From CALNYX01 sp942490925 (GTDB lineage: Bacteria > Chlamydiota > Chlamydiia > Chlamydiales > JAAKFR01), in the NCBI GenBank assembly GCA_942490925.1, contig CALNYX010000017.1, forward strand, positions 372,001-436,000: a stretch of 64,000 nt of DNA, in the 5' to 3' direction. Shown piece after piece: positions 6,902-16,504 of this stretch (positions are counted from its first letter, which is position 1; each line of letters starts with the position of its first letter). The notes below the pieces were generated by a model. It searched no databases. It worked only from the letters and a program-made list of their open reading frames with translations, and was not told the DNA's origin. The translations under genes were made by a program, and so were the position numbers.

Positions 6902-8839
6902 ATGTCAAAGTACAATGTTGCACAGAAATTGCTCGCTTCTCACCTTTTAGAAGGTGAAATGAAAGCAGGCCACGAAATCGGGCTTAAAATCGATCAAACA
7001 CTCACGCAAGATGCGACAGGCACAATGGTGATGCTTGAACTCGAGGCAATGAATATCGATTGCGCCAAAACTGAAGTCTCTGTGCAGTACGTCGACCACA
7101 ATCTGGTCCAAAATGATTTTAAAAACCCTGAAGATCATCTCTTCTTACGCAGTGCCTGCCAGCGTTTCGGTATCTGGTATAGCCGCGCTGGAAATGGAGT
7201 AAGCCATCCCATTCATATGGAGCGCTTTGGAATTCCAGGAAAGACGTTGCTTGGCTCTGATAGTCATACGTGTGCTGCAGGATCGATGGGCATGCTTGCG
7301 ATGGGAGCTGGAGGATTAGAAGTTGCATTTGCGATTGCGGGTGAACCATTTCATGTGAAGATGCCTGAGGTGATGGGCATCTATTTGAAAGGGGAATTGC
7401 CTGATTGGGTGAGCGCAAAGGATGTGGTTCTAGAGGTGCTCAGAAGGCATACAGTCTCTGGCGGCGTCGGCAAGATTTTGGAGTATTATGGTCCAGGTCT
7501 GGAACATTTATCGGCAATGGATCGGCATGTGATTGCCAATATGGGAGCTGAGCTTGGTGCTACGGCAACGGTTTTTCCTTCAGACAAGGAGATCAAGTCG
7601 TTCTTGAAGAGTCAGCGGCGGGAGAAGGATTGGATTGAGCTCATTGGTGATAAGGGATGCGACTATGATTTGCATGATGAAATTGATCTTTCGAAGTTAG
7701 AACCTCTGATAGCCTTACCGAGTAGCCCCGGAAATGTCGTGCCAATTAGTGAAGTAGAGGGGCTTGATGTCTATCAAGTGATGATCGGTTCGTCGGCAAA
7801 CCCGGGCTATCGCGACTTTGCGATTGTAGCAGAAATCCTAGACGGCATTCAAACAAGCGATCAGGTCTCTTTGGATATTAATCCAACGTCACGTCAGATT
7901 TTGGAGAATTTAGCGCGCAATGGGCATTTGGAAAAGCTGATCCGCTCCGGAGCACGTATTCACCAAGCAGGGTGTAACGGTTGCATTGGAATGGGCCAAG
8001 CACCTGCAACGAAGCGCCCTTCATTGAGAACAGTGCCGCGCAATTTCCCAGGACGTTCAGGAACAAAAGAAGATGCTGTCTACCTCTGTAGTCCTGAAGT
8101 GGGTGCAGCAGCTGCAATTCATGGAAAGGTGACCGATCCTCGCAAGTTGAAGATGAAGTACCCAAAGGTGAAAGAGCCTTCGAAATTGGTGATTTCTCAA
8201 AACGCAGTGACACCACCTTTAGCTGATGGACGCTCGGTGAAGCTTGATAAGGGAGGCAATATCAAGCCGTTGCCACATTTTGAGCCACTTCCAGAGAGTT
8301 TAGAAGGGCCTGTATTAATCAAACTGGGTGATAATGTCTCGACCGACGAGATTATGCCTGCTGGCTCTAAGGTGCTTCCTTTTAGAAGTAATATCCCTGC
8401 AATCAGTGATTTTGTTTTCGACCAGGTTGATGAAGACTATCCATCAAAAGCGCGGCGTCATCAAAAGTCGGGGCACTTCATCATTGGTGGTGAGAACTAC
8501 GGGCAGGGATCAAGTCGTGAGCACGCAGCGATTGCGCCACGCTATCTTGGTGTGCGAGCTGTGATTGTAAAAAGCTTTGCGCGTATTCATAGATCTAATC
8601 TCACAAACTTTGGCATTGTGCCGCTTGTTTTCGAAAACCCAGGTGACTGGGAGAAAATCCCTGCTGAAGCCGTACTCAGTTTTCCAAAGATTCGCAAGGA
8701 GCTGCAAGAGGGCTTTGAAGTGACAGCACTTGTTAAAGGCAAGGAATACAAGTTGCGCCACCAGATGACCAAGCGTGAATTGCATAGTGTGCTTGAAGGA
8801 GGAATGATTGGCAGCTTCCGCAGCAAACAAGATAGCTGA
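6902..8839 (+). CDS. acn: Aconitate hydratase
   Basis: Interconverts citrate and isocitrate with a [4Fe-4S] cluster in the TCA cycle. The ATG at 6902 is preceded by AGGAGG; an earlier in-frame start at 6872 is not supported by a ribosome-binding site. The 645-residue product has the substrate-binding GSDSHTC motif (about residues 118-124), the cluster cysteines in the QAGCNGCIGMG segment, and the C-terminal swivel domain with GENYGQGSSREHA and the SFARIHRSNL loop. It belongs to the compact aconitase type (about 650 residues) rather than the 900-residue AcnA. The genus Chlamydia lacks aconitase, so its presence points to an environmental chlamydia with a fuller TCA cycle. Overlaps the next gene by 32 bases. 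Confidence 0.93.
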   Translation: MSKYNVAQKLLASHLLEGEMKAGHEIGLKIDQTLTQDATGTMVMLELEAMNIDCAKTEVSVQYVDHNLVQNDFKNPEDHLFLRSACQRFGIWYSRAGNGVSHPIHMERFGIPGKTLLGSDSHTCAAGSMGMLAMGAGGLEVAFAIAGEPFHVKMPEVMGIYLKGELPDWVSAKDVVLEVLRRHTVSGGVGKILEYYGPGLEHLSAMDRHVIANMGAELGATATVFPSDKEIKSFLKSQRREKDWIELIGDKGCDYDLHDEIDLSKLEPLIALPSSPGNVVPISEVEGLDVYQVMIGSSANPGYRDFAIVAEILDGIQTSDQVSLDINPTSRQILENLARNGHLEKLIRSGARIHQAGCNGCIGMGQAPATKRPSLRTVPRNFPGRSGTKEDAVYLCSPEVGAAAAIHGKVTDPRKLKMKYPKVKEPSKLVISQNAVTPPLADGRSVKLDKGGNIKPLPHFEPLPESLEGPVLIKLGDNVSTDEIMPAGSKVLPFRSNIPAISDFVFDQVDEDYPSKARRHQKSGHFIIGGENYGQGSSREHAAIAPRYLGVRAVIVKSFARIHRSNLTNFGIVPLVFENPGDWEKIPAEAVLSFPKIRKELQEGFEVTALVKGKEYKLRHQMTKRELHSVLEGGMIGSFRSKQDS

Positions 8840-9797
8840 TCTACACTGTGATCTTCTCGAATTTTTGGCCAACCACTCTGCTGAGATTGATAATCCTGAC
8901 TCAAGATGTTCGCGTGCGCAACTAAGGGCCGGAAATGTCTTTCTTCAAGTATTGGCGATCTACACCCAGACCAATGATGAAGCAACACTCAGTTTTCAAA
9001 AGCAAGCGCGCTGCTACTCTAACCTTGAAACGCTCTATTCCGATGATTTTGTTCAGCTAAAAGAGCTGAAGATGCCCACTTCGTCAGAGCGTATTCATCT
9101 GTTGCCAGCCATTGAAAATGCTTCAGGGCTCTGTGGCGAAAAAGATCCTCTGGAGAGCTGTTTTCGCAACTTAGATGAATTTCGTGAGCTTGCTGGTCCT
9201 GTTCTGTATATCAGTTTGACCTGGAATGACGAAAATCGTTTTGGTGGTGGAAACCTCTCAAAAGTGGGTCTCAAACGAGATGGAGAACTCCTCTTACAGT
9301 ACATGGATAAAAGTGGCATTGCTATTGATTTGAGTCATACATCTGATGCCTTAGCAGCTGATATTTTGAGCTACATCGACAAGAAGAGTCTTGCGATCAG
9401 GCCGATTGCTAGCCACTCAAATTTCAGAGCGGTTGTTGATGAGCCACGCAATTTGACAGATGAGGCTGCAGAGGAAATTGTAAAGCGGGGCGGGATCATC
9501 GGATTGAATTTGGTGCGCCGCTTTGTTGGGAAGATTGAAGAGCAAGTGCGTTATGCCATGGAAAAAGGCTTTTTTGATCACCACTGTTTTGGTGCAGATT
9601 TTTTTTCTGAAAGTTCAGTTCCATCCTTGTCATCTTTACTCCCTTTCTTCTATAAAGAGTATCAAGATGCGAGTTGTTATCCAGAGCTGCTAAACCACCT
9701 CAATTTAGAGAAAAAGCAGCAAGAGCAACTTTGCTACGGTAATCTAGAAGCGTTTTTTGCGCGACAAATTGGGGGAGTCAATGCTCATAGCCGGTGA
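8808..9797 (+). CDS. Membrane-dipeptidase-like peptidase (family M19)
   Basis: Zinc dipeptidase of the renal dipeptidase family, cleaving dipeptides and possibly D-amino-acid-containing cell-wall peptides. Visible signatures are DLHCDLLE near residue 12 (metal ligands H and D), LTWNDENRFGGG, IDLSHTSD, SHSNFRAV with the ligand histidine, and GADFF near the C-terminus. The start is a TTG at 8808, chosen because AAGGAGG lies at 8796-8802, five bases away, inside the end of acn. Length (329 residues) is normal. It overlaps acn by 32 bases and glucokinase by 17, so it is in the same operon. Confidence 0.88.
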   Translation: MAASAANKIADLHCDLLEFLANHSAEIDNPDSRCSRAQLRAGNVFLQVLAIYTQTNDEATLSFQKQARCYSNLETLYSDDFVQLKELKMPTSSERIHLLPAIENASGLCGEKDPLESCFRNLDEFRELAGPVLYISLTWNDENRFGGGNLSKVGLKRDGELLLQYMDKSGIAIDLSHTSDALAADILSYIDKKSLAIRPIASHSNFRAVVDEPRNLTDEAAEEIVKRGGIIGLNLVRRFVGKIEEQVRYAMEKGFFDHHCFGADFFSESSVPSLSSLLPFFYKEYQDASCYPELLNHLNLEKKQQEQLCYGNLEAFFARQIGGVNAHSR

Positions 9798-10767
9798 TAT
9801 TGGAGGAACAAAAACAAACCTTGCTCTATTTGAAGGGGAGGAGTTTCACGATCTACAAACCTTTCCTAGTCAGTCCTATCCTAACCTCCGTCAGATCGTC
9901 GAAGAGTTTATCAAGAATTGTGGCAATATCTCTGTACAAGCAGCAGCATTTGCAATTGCCGGGCCGGTTGAAAATGGTGTTTGCCATGCAACCAATTTGC
10001 CCTGGGTTGTCGATACAAAAGAGCTTTCTAAAGCCCTCAATATACCCAACGTATTTCTGATCAATGACCTTGAAGGGAATGCCTGGGCTCTTGATATTTT
10101 GGGAGAGAAGGGAATGCTTCAACTCTGCCCAGGCAATGGTCTAGAGGGAAATCGAGCTGTTGTCTCACCCGGAACAGGTCTTGGTGAAGCAGGGCTCTAT
10201 TGGGATGGTTCTAAACACCACCCTTTTGCTTGTGAAGGGGGACATTGTGAATTTGGTCCGCGCGATGAAGTGCAGATCGATCTTTGTCGCTACATCTACA
10301 AACGGTTTGGGCATGCCTCCTACGAACGTGTTCTTTCAGGTCCAGGTCTTGTCAACATCTACCAATTCTATCGCGATGAATTGAAACGGAGTGAATTGCC
10401 CGAGGTTACCGAAGCATTTAAACAGACAGATCCAGCTCGCGTGATCACGGATTATGCATTGAAAAAAACATGCCCGCTCTGCCAAGATGCTCTCGATCTA
10501 TTTGTCTCAATTTTAGGATCAGAAGCGAGTAACTGCGTGTTGAAATACATGGCGCTTGGTGGCGTCTATTTAGGTGGAGGCATTCCACCCAAAATCCTAC
10601 CTAAACTCCAAGAGCAAGTGTTTTTGGATGGCTTCCTCGATAAAGGGCGTTTTCGCTTACTTCTCGAGCAAGTTCCAATCTATGTTATTCTAGATGATAA
10701 AGCGAGTTTGCGCGGCGCTGCGCACTACTGCCGTAACCAAATGGGGAAGAAAAATGTCCACGTCTAA
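9781..10767 (+). CDS. glk: Glucokinase
   Basis: Phosphorylates glucose with ATP. The 328-residue protein begins with MLIAGDIGGTKTNLALFEG (phosphate-1 loop DIGGTKT), has FAIAGPVENG, NLPWVVD, the catalytic LINDLEGNAWA aspartate and SPGTGLGEAG, and CEGGHCEFGP, all in the order of the Glk family (COG0837-type). The ATG at 9781 follows GGGGGAG. The genus Chlamydia lacks a hexokinase and imports glucose-6-phosphate, whereas several environmental chlamydiae have glucokinase; the gene therefore supports use of free glucose. Overlaps both neighbours. Confidence 0.92.
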   Translation: MLIAGDIGGTKTNLALFEGEEFHDLQTFPSQSYPNLRQIVEEFIKNCGNISVQAAAFAIAGPVENGVCHATNLPWVVDTKELSKALNIPNVFLINDLEGNAWALDILGEKGMLQLCPGNGLEGNRAVVSPGTGLGEAGLYWDGSKHHPFACEGGHCEFGPRDEVQIDLCRYIYKRFGHASYERVLSGPGLVNIYQFYRDELKRSELPEVTEAFKQTDPARVITDYALKKTCPLCQDALDLFVSILGSEASNCVLKYMALGGVYLGGGIPPKILPKLQEQVFLDGFLDKGRFRLLLEQVPIYVILDDKASLRGAAHYCRNQMGKKNVHV

Positions 10768-11734
10768 AGTCATTTTCGGTTTTGCTATTGCATTGATTGC
10801 AATGGTAGCTTTTATGAACTGGCCAAGAAAAACGGTCGTCGTCGTTCCACAAGCTGAGATCACAGTTGCTGAGCAGGCTGCGGTAGAAATTGTACCTGTA
10901 GCTGAATCGGTTCCAGTTGTAGCTTCATCCATTCAGCCAACTTCTGACGATAGCCAACTGCCACGTGAAGTCGATCGCATGACCTCCCTCTTTCAACCCT
11001 GTCCACCCCTTCCCTCAATTGTTGAGACTGTAACGTATTCAACGCGCGCAGATTGGGTGACCGGGCGCGCTGCTTACCTCGGGGATTATGCCTCGCACTA
11101 CAAAACCTCAAAACACTTCATCTCACGTAGCCTCCATGGAATGGGTAACTATTTATCAGACGTTGTTTCTAAAGGTAATCGTTTCAATGTCTTGCGTGAT
11201 GATAAAGAGGTGGAATTCCACCTTGTTCTCGATCTCTCCCGTCTCAAGCTCTGGACTTATTACTACAATGTAACAGATGGTGAGCGTGAGCTACTCAAAT
11301 GCTATCCAGTTTGCGCTGGCCAGTTGACAGAGAGGGCTCGCTCTGGCTCGCTTACTCCTTTGGGAGTCTACTCCCTAGGTAGTGAGATTGCAGTTTATAA
11401 AGAGGGAGCCAAGGGGCTCTATCATGGTGAACAAATTGAGATGGTCGAGACTTTTGGAAAACGTTGGATTCCGCTTGGCAGGGAGATTGCCAACTGCACA
11501 GCTGCCTGCAAAGGGCTTGGTATTCACGGCACTCCTCTTAAGCGCCATCATGAAACAGGAGAGCTTGTAGAGGATCGTAATTGCATAGGCCACTATGAGA
11601 GTGGAGGATGTATTCGCTTGCTCTCAGAGGATATCGAAGAGCTCTTTGCTGTCGTTGTTTCTAGACCCTCATACATCCATATTGTAAAAGATTTTAGTGA
11701 AGCTCAACTTCCTGGTAGTGAGCCTGTTAGATAG
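10754..11734 (+). CDS. L,D-transpeptidase (YkuD/ErfK fold), membrane anchored
   Basis: Forms 3-3 cross-links in peptidoglycan or attaches proteins to it. The 326-residue protein starts at ATG 10754 (GGGGAAG upstream, overlapping glk by 14 bases). Residues about 5-23 form an N-terminal membrane anchor or uncleaved signal (VIFGFAIALIAMVAFMNW). The C-terminal catalytic domain has LVLDLSRLKLW, PLGVYSLG, GLGIHGTPL and the catalytic ESGGCIRL motif (His, Ser, Cys, Arg). This fits the minimal peptidoglycan of chlamydiae, where L,D-transpeptidases of this type are known from environmental species. Confidence 0.9.
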   Translation: MSTSKVIFGFAIALIAMVAFMNWPRKTVVVVPQAEITVAEQAAVEIVPVAESVPVVASSIQPTSDDSQLPREVDRMTSLFQPCPPLPSIVETVTYSTRADWVTGRAAYLGDYASHYKTSKHFISRSLHGMGNYLSDVVSKGNRFNVLRDDKEVEFHLVLDLSRLKLWTYYYNVTDGERELLKCYPVCAGQLTERARSGSLTPLGVYSLGSEIAVYKEGAKGLYHGEQIEMVETFGKRWIPLGREIANCTAACKGLGIHGTPLKRHHETGELVEDRNCIGHYESGGCIRLLSEDIEELFAVVVSRPSYIHIVKDFSEAQLPGSEPVR

Positions 11735-11750
11735 GTATTTTTCGGCGAGG

Positions 11751-11779
11751 TTGCTAATTTCTTTGGAGTCAGTTATACT
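11751..11779 (+). promoter_or_regulatory. Candidate promoter of the 1423-residue repeat protein
   Basis: TTGCTA at 11751-11756, 17-bp spacer, TATACT at 11774-11779. The ATG follows after six bases, so transcription would start at about the A of the ATG; no ribosome-binding site is possible in between. This looks like a leaderless transcript. Confidence 0.5.
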
Positions 11780-11785
11780 GAAGAA

Positions 11786-14700
11786 ATGAAAGTCGAAGGG
11801 GAAGGCGAGTTACCGGTAGCTGGTCCTGCAGCTAGTGGGAAAGGGGAGTTACGTGGGCGCAAGGTTGAGCACAGCTTGCCCACTGAAGTATCGACATTTG
11901 TTAGAGAGCAGCTCTCATCTGGAGAAGATCTTGATCAGAGCCTCTCTCTAGCGGCTCAGTTCTTCTCTCAGCTAAATGGCCCTGATAGACTTGCGGTGTT
12001 TTGCCAGGTTGTTAGACTGATTCAGTCGAATCCCAATGTGGCAACCTTCATATTTGACGTTGTTCCTCAACCTCTTCTAGATAGATGTTGTACCTACTCT
12101 GATTTTCATGATCTGTTGGGACTTAATGATATGATTTCAAGAGAAGAGCTCGGGGAGCTCTTCAACATCATTCCTGCTAAGGTTTGGAATTGGCCTTTAA
12201 GCGTTCGCTGCTTTGTTGCGATGATCCACTATTTTTCAAGAACTCCCGCCGAAAAACTGCTTCCAGTGATCGATCAGCTTCCTGACGAACTATGTGATCA
12301 CTTAAAGGGCTCAATTTTTGTCATGATCAAGGCTGCTATTGTTGTTCCTGCTGAAAATCTAGGTCCTATTCTACGCGCCATTCCTCTCGAATTTTGGGCT
12401 AAATGCAGAGATCAAGCCGAAATGTGTCAACTTCTTTTAGAGGGAAATGACTGGATCTCGAAACAAGACCTTGCAGCAGTCTGCCAGGGGATCCCAAAAA
12501 CAGTTGTTGCTAAATGCACAAATGGGAGCGATGTCAGCCATCTTGTGAGGGGCGCTGCAAAATTAGGAGATGGCGCTGAAATTGTTTACAAAATGGTGCC
12601 AAACGCTCTTTGGGAGAAGTGTGCAAGTGGTGTGGAATGTGGCTTATTTCTGAGTGCACTTGCTGAAAAAGATCGCGATCAGACATTTTCTTGGTTTGAG
12701 GTGGTGCCACAAGAGTTTTGGGAGCGTTGCCGCAATGGCTCTGATTTAGCACACTTGGTCTCCGGTTTACAAAAGCTTGGTATATCTAGATTTAACATTG
12801 CCATGGAGCGAGTGCCTCCTACTGTCTTGCAGCTGTATCAAAAAGGGATGGAATTGGGATGGTTTTTTCAGGGGCTCTCTGAGCTTTCCGAAGAACACTT
12901 AAGGGTCATTCCGGCCCAATTCTGGAAAAAGGCAAAGAACACTTCTGAAGTTCAAAAAGTGGCAAAAACGGTAGCCGCAATTCCTATTAAGACTTTTCAA
13001 TTTTTGGTGAAAATCATTCCAGATATTGTATGGAGTAATGCGGAGAATAGTTATCAGCTCAGTTACTTCTCAACGGAAGTTGCAAAGCTCGACCCTCAGA
13101 AGCTTCAACGAGCCGTTGATCTGCTGCCTAAACAGACTTGGCAAAAATGCTCAGACCCATCGCAAGCACATAAAGTGCTCTCGATGGCATGTCAATTAGA
13201 GGGAGATTCTCTCTCAGCTGAACTGGTGGCGATTTGTCGTGATGGCTATGAGATTGCTCGAGCTATGGAAGTACGTGCCTCCTATCTCTTTCCGCTTATT
13301 CCAAGAAGGATTGTCGATAAGCATAGTAGCACCTTACTTAGAGCCTTACCAACACTAGGAGAGAATGGAGAGGCGCTATTATCCCTGATTCCTCATGAAG
13401 TTTGGCGAGTTTGTCAAAATTCAGAAGATGTGAAACCTCTGCTTGAAGTAATAGCAACGTTTCCATTGGAAAAGCTCCGCATTGTCTCTCAATTGATGCC
13501 TGCCAGGCAGTGGCAATTGTCTCCCAACACTTCTTCACTAAGCAAGTTTTCTACAAAGCTTCAATCGATTCCAATAGAAGATTTGCAAGCAACCCTCGAA
13601 GCGATTCCAGAGCAGCTATGGGAGAGCTGTCAAGATTGGCCGATGGTGCCCTATCTATATGAGATGATCAGTGAAACACCTGCGCAACAGTTTATTGCTA
13701 CAGTACGCTATCTTCCCGGTCCTCTTTGGAAGGTTTGTCGTTCGAAGGATAATCTCGCTACTCTTTTCGATGGGGTGCAAATGCGCTTAACAAACGGTTT
13801 TGATGCACACACTCTGCCTGAGCTGTTAGTGGAAAAGTGTCGGAATCCCGGGCAGGTTTTAGAATTAGTCGATACCGCCATGCCAATCACTCGTGCAAGA
13901 CTCACCGCTATAGTCGAAGCAATTCCGTCTAGGGTTTGGGAAAAGTCTCGCAATGCCCAAGAGGCCTGTTGTCTGATCCGCGGGGCAAAAGAGTTACCTC
14001 TGGGGCAACTCGGTGAGTTGTTTGACTCCCTCGAAAATCTCCAGTGGGGAGAAAAGTGGGCGCCAGTACTAGAAGCCATGATGAAACAGACCTCTTCTGT
14101 TAAAATTAAAGCCCACCTAATTGTTGCTGCCGAGCATGTACAACTTGATACCCTAGAACAGGCATGCAAATTTTGGGAGCTCACTCATGATATTTCCCCA
14201 GAGCACTTGGGGGGCATCATGCGGGAATTCAATTCACCAAGTCGTGAGCATATCTATAAGATACTGAGTGCATTTTCAAAACTCTCTTCTCAGATGCGCG
14301 AACACCTCCTAAGTAAGCGCGTTAAATGGTTGCAGCAGCCTCGTCATATACTATCGCTTCTTACAGGACTCATTGGTGTCTCTCCTGAACAAGTTGAGGT
14401 TTTAGATTCTCCAGATGCAGAGTGGACCATTATTGGAGGGAAAGCTATTAGCAACCTTGCCAATCTAAGTCAGCTAGCCTCTTTTTCAGTTGATGCTTGG
14501 AGAGTTCTCTTTAGCGAGAAGTTTTCCAACATTTGGTTGAATGTTTCTGCGCATGAACGCGGAGCGTTTTTACAAGCGCTTCCAGTTTTACCCGCAGATG
14601 CCTTGAGAAAAGTGTTAGATGCAATGCTTCCATTTTCCCGACGGCAAGGTTCATTTGTTATACAAAAGGTGTTTGAATTTGTGAAGTTTTACTCAGAGGA

Positions 14701-16057
14701 AGAGGAAGCAATTGGTCAGATTCTAAACATTACAGGCAAATGTAGCGTGCGATTGAATTCAACCTCAGAGCTTTTCAGCTATTATCTGAGGCAGGAGGAA
14801 GTAGATGACTTAATGCGAGCCTATTTAATAGATAGGCTGCATGTCGCTGATCAGCACCAAGCTCGCTACATGGCCGCGCTCATTACTAACGAACTCAGAC
14901 AACTTGCCGAAGAAGATCCGTTGATGCAAGAAGCTATTCGGATTCACATACTTATTGAGAATCCAGGCGAAAAAAATCCCTATCGAGTCTACCAAAAACT
15001 GACAGAACTCGCTAAGCAGCCGTCCGATATTAAACCTCCTTGCCAAATGGTCTATGGAGAGCAAGCTCGGATTAATCCCATTCAACTTCAAGCAACAGCA
15101 GAACTGTTTACCCTTTCAAGAAAAGATATCCCAACAGGAGTCAACTTGGAAGCCTGGGAATCTCTAGTTCAGCAACTGACAACAAAAGTGGAGTCAGATC
15201 ACCTCGATGTTACAGTGTTAACAGGTAGATCCTGGGAAACTCTCTATACAGGCATGTTAAATCACGCCTACATCAAATCAATGTTACGATTTAAAGAGAG
15301 GGTTTTAATCCCTCAGGCGCAATTTGCCTCCATTTTCCAAGCAATTCTTGCAGAAGGTTCGGTAGTTGCGCAAGGTGAAGTCTTTTCGGCGCAAGAGCAG
15401 ATGCTCCTTAAAGTAGCCTCTGGGATTCAACACTGTTCATCAGGCAAAAGAGAGGGGATTGCACTAACCTACGCGCAACTCAATCCAAAGTTTAAGCTGA
15501 AGAAAAAAGTCGAAGTAACGCGCTCCGGACCGGAAGCTGTTGCTGAGTTGGCAAAAGAGCAGATTTGTAGCATGGCACAGGGAGTGCTAATCGCTCAATT
15601 TTCTGGGATTGATAGTTTTGCTCAGGAGGTGACTGAAGATAAACATATTAAGCAAGGAGTGCACCAGAGTCTCTACTTGAAAAACCTTTTAGGCTCCCAG
15701 GTGGGTCTTTTGCATGAGGTGATCATCGACCTTCACGCTGAGACAATTTACAATAGACTGCTCGCCAAATCACGTGATGAGGTGTTGAACGTTTTTTACC
15801 GCTACTTCACTCCTGAGCATCTCGTAAATGAGGTGCACAAGCAGTTGAGTGAACAACTCGCTTTGCAAAGCGATGAGCCAAACTGGCGCCTTTTCAACTC
15901 GCTGATGGCTCTAGGGGAGTTGGGTCGCGTAGACACAGATGAAGCTGCATTAGAGAGAAGATCTACAGAGTGGGAGTATAACGAGGATGAAATTCCAACA
16001 CGGTTAACAGAAATAGGAGCTCTTCACCTTCTGCGAGCCATAGGTTACATTAATTAG
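11786..16057 (+). CDS. Giant helical-repeat protein with about 17 degenerate IP-x-x-x-W repeats
   Basis: No recognised family. The 1423-residue product has no signal peptide or clear membrane segment. From about residue 90 to 760 it is built of roughly 17 units of about 35 residues, each opening with I/V/L-P-x-x-(L/F/V)-W-x-K/R-C or a degraded form (IPLEFWAKCRD, VPNALWEKCAS, VPQEFWERCRN, IPEQLWESCQD, IPSRVWEKSRN) and continuing with two amphipathic helices. The remainder (760-1423) is helical without clear repeats and ends with an acidic segment and ALHLLRAIGYIN. Such an alpha-solenoid would suit protein binding; an effector or scaffold role is inference. It is monocistronic, between the metabolic run and accA. 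Confidence 0.75.
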   Translation: MKVEGEGELPVAGPAASGKGELRGRKVEHSLPTEVSTFVREQLSSGEDLDQSLSLAAQFFSQLNGPDRLAVFCQVVRLIQSNPNVATFIFDVVPQPLLDRCCTYSDFHDLLGLNDMISREELGELFNIIPAKVWNWPLSVRCFVAMIHYFSRTPAEKLLPVIDQLPDELCDHLKGSIFVMIKAAIVVPAENLGPILRAIPLEFWAKCRDQAEMCQLLLEGNDWISKQDLAAVCQGIPKTVVAKCTNGSDVSHLVRGAAKLGDGAEIVYKMVPNALWEKCASGVECGLFLSALAEKDRDQTFSWFEVVPQEFWERCRNGSDLAHLVSGLQKLGISRFNIAMERVPPTVLQLYQKGMELGWFFQGLSELSEEHLRVIPAQFWKKAKNTSEVQKVAKTVAAIPIKTFQFLVKIIPDIVWSNAENSYQLSYFSTEVAKLDPQKLQRAVDLLPKQTWQKCSDPSQAHKVLSMACQLEGDSLSAELVAICRDGYEIARAMEVRASYLFPLIPRRIVDKHSSTLLRALPTLGENGEALLSLIPHEVWRVCQNSEDVKPLLEVIATFPLEKLRIVSQLMPARQWQLSPNTSSLSKFSTKLQSIPIEDLQATLEAIPEQLWESCQDWPMVPYLYEMISETPAQQFIATVRYLPGPLWKVCRSKDNLATLFDGVQMRLTNGFDAHTLPELLVEKCRNPGQVLELVDTAMPITRARLTAIVEAIPSRVWEKSRNAQEACCLIRGAKELPLGQLGELFDSLENLQWGEKWAPVLEAMMKQTSSVKIKAHLIVAAEHVQLDTLEQACKFWELTHDISPEHLGGIMREFNSPSREHIYKILSAFSKLSSQMREHLLSKRVKWLQQPRHILSLLTGLIGVSPEQVEVLDSPDAEWTIIGGKAISNLANLSQLASFSVDAWRVLFSEKFSNIWLNVSAHERGAFLQALPVLPADALRKVLDAMLPFSRRQGSFVIQKVFEFVKFYSEEEEAIGQILNITGKCSVRLNSTSELFSYYLRQEEVDDLMRAYLIDRLHVADQHQARYMAALITNELRQLAEEDPLMQEAIRIHILIENPGEKNPYRVYQKLTELAKQPSDIKPPCQMVYGEQARINPIQLQATAELFTLSRKDIPTGVNLEAWESLVQQLTTKVESDHLDVTVLTGRSWETLYTGMLNHAYIKSMLRFKERVLIPQAQFASIFQAILAEGSVVAQGEVFSAQEQMLLKVASGIQHCSSGKREGIALTYAQLNPKFKLKKKVEVTRSGPEAVAELAKEQICSMAQGVLIAQFSGIDSFAQEVTEDKHIKQGVHQSLYLKNLLGSQVGLLHEVIIDLHAETIYNRLLAKSRDEVLNVFYRYFTPEHLVNEVHKQLSEQLALQSDEPNWRLFNSLMALGELGRVDTDEAALERRSTEWEYNEDEIPTRLTEIGALHLLRAIGYIN

Positions 16058-16136
16058 ATTGTGAAGTTATCGCGATCTGATATGATATACCCTACTTAAA
16101 AGTAGTGTTTTATGTCATATGTATAAGTGGCTTTAA

Positions 16137-16403
16137 CCCTCGCTCGTAATTTGCAACCGTTTCATCCCAATAGTAGACGAGGGAGATCACAATCGTGTGC
16201 TTCAAGCAGGCTGCACCGATTCGATTTATCCCTCTGTTCTCAAAGAGATAGCATGTAAAATTCAAGCCGCAGTATTGGAATTCGGGAAACAGGTTCACGA
16301 GGACGCGACATTCAAAGAATTTATTGCCCCTTGTCACACGGATGACTCTTCTGTCCCCAGAGTAAAAACGGAACTTCCGATGTCAATACAGTTGCACAGA
16401 TGA
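16137..16403 (+). pseudogene. Possible decayed remnant of a TrkA-N-like protein
   Basis: The 447 bases between the repeat protein and accA hold no intact gene. An 89-codon open stretch without a good start or ribosome-binding site reads VDEGDHNRVLQAGCTDSIYP, which resembles the NAD-binding TrkA-N segment of potassium transport proteins (ARA.D..H...L..AGAD.VI.P). Nothing before or after completes the domain. It may be a gene remnant; it may also be chance. Confidence 0.25.
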
Positions 16404-16467
16404 TCGTATTTGTTGAATCTAAGGTAGCGGCAGCTGAGGTGAACAGTATCACTTTCGGGGCTAGAGT

Positions 16468-16496
16468 TTGATTTTTAAGACGAAATTCGATATACT
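16468..16496 (+). promoter_or_regulatory. Promoter of accA-msbA
   Basis: TTGATT at 16468-16473, exactly 17 bp, TATACT at 16491-16496: the best housekeeping-type promoter in the window. The accA ATG at 16505 is eight bases downstream and has no Shine-Dalgarno sequence, so the message is probably leaderless or nearly so. Confidence 0.6.
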
Positions 16497-16504
16497 AGGC
16501 GGCT

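Noticed and set aside
16110..16337. Minus-strand frame of 75 codons in the accA upstream gap
   Set aside because: No ribosome-binding site and no protein-like composition.
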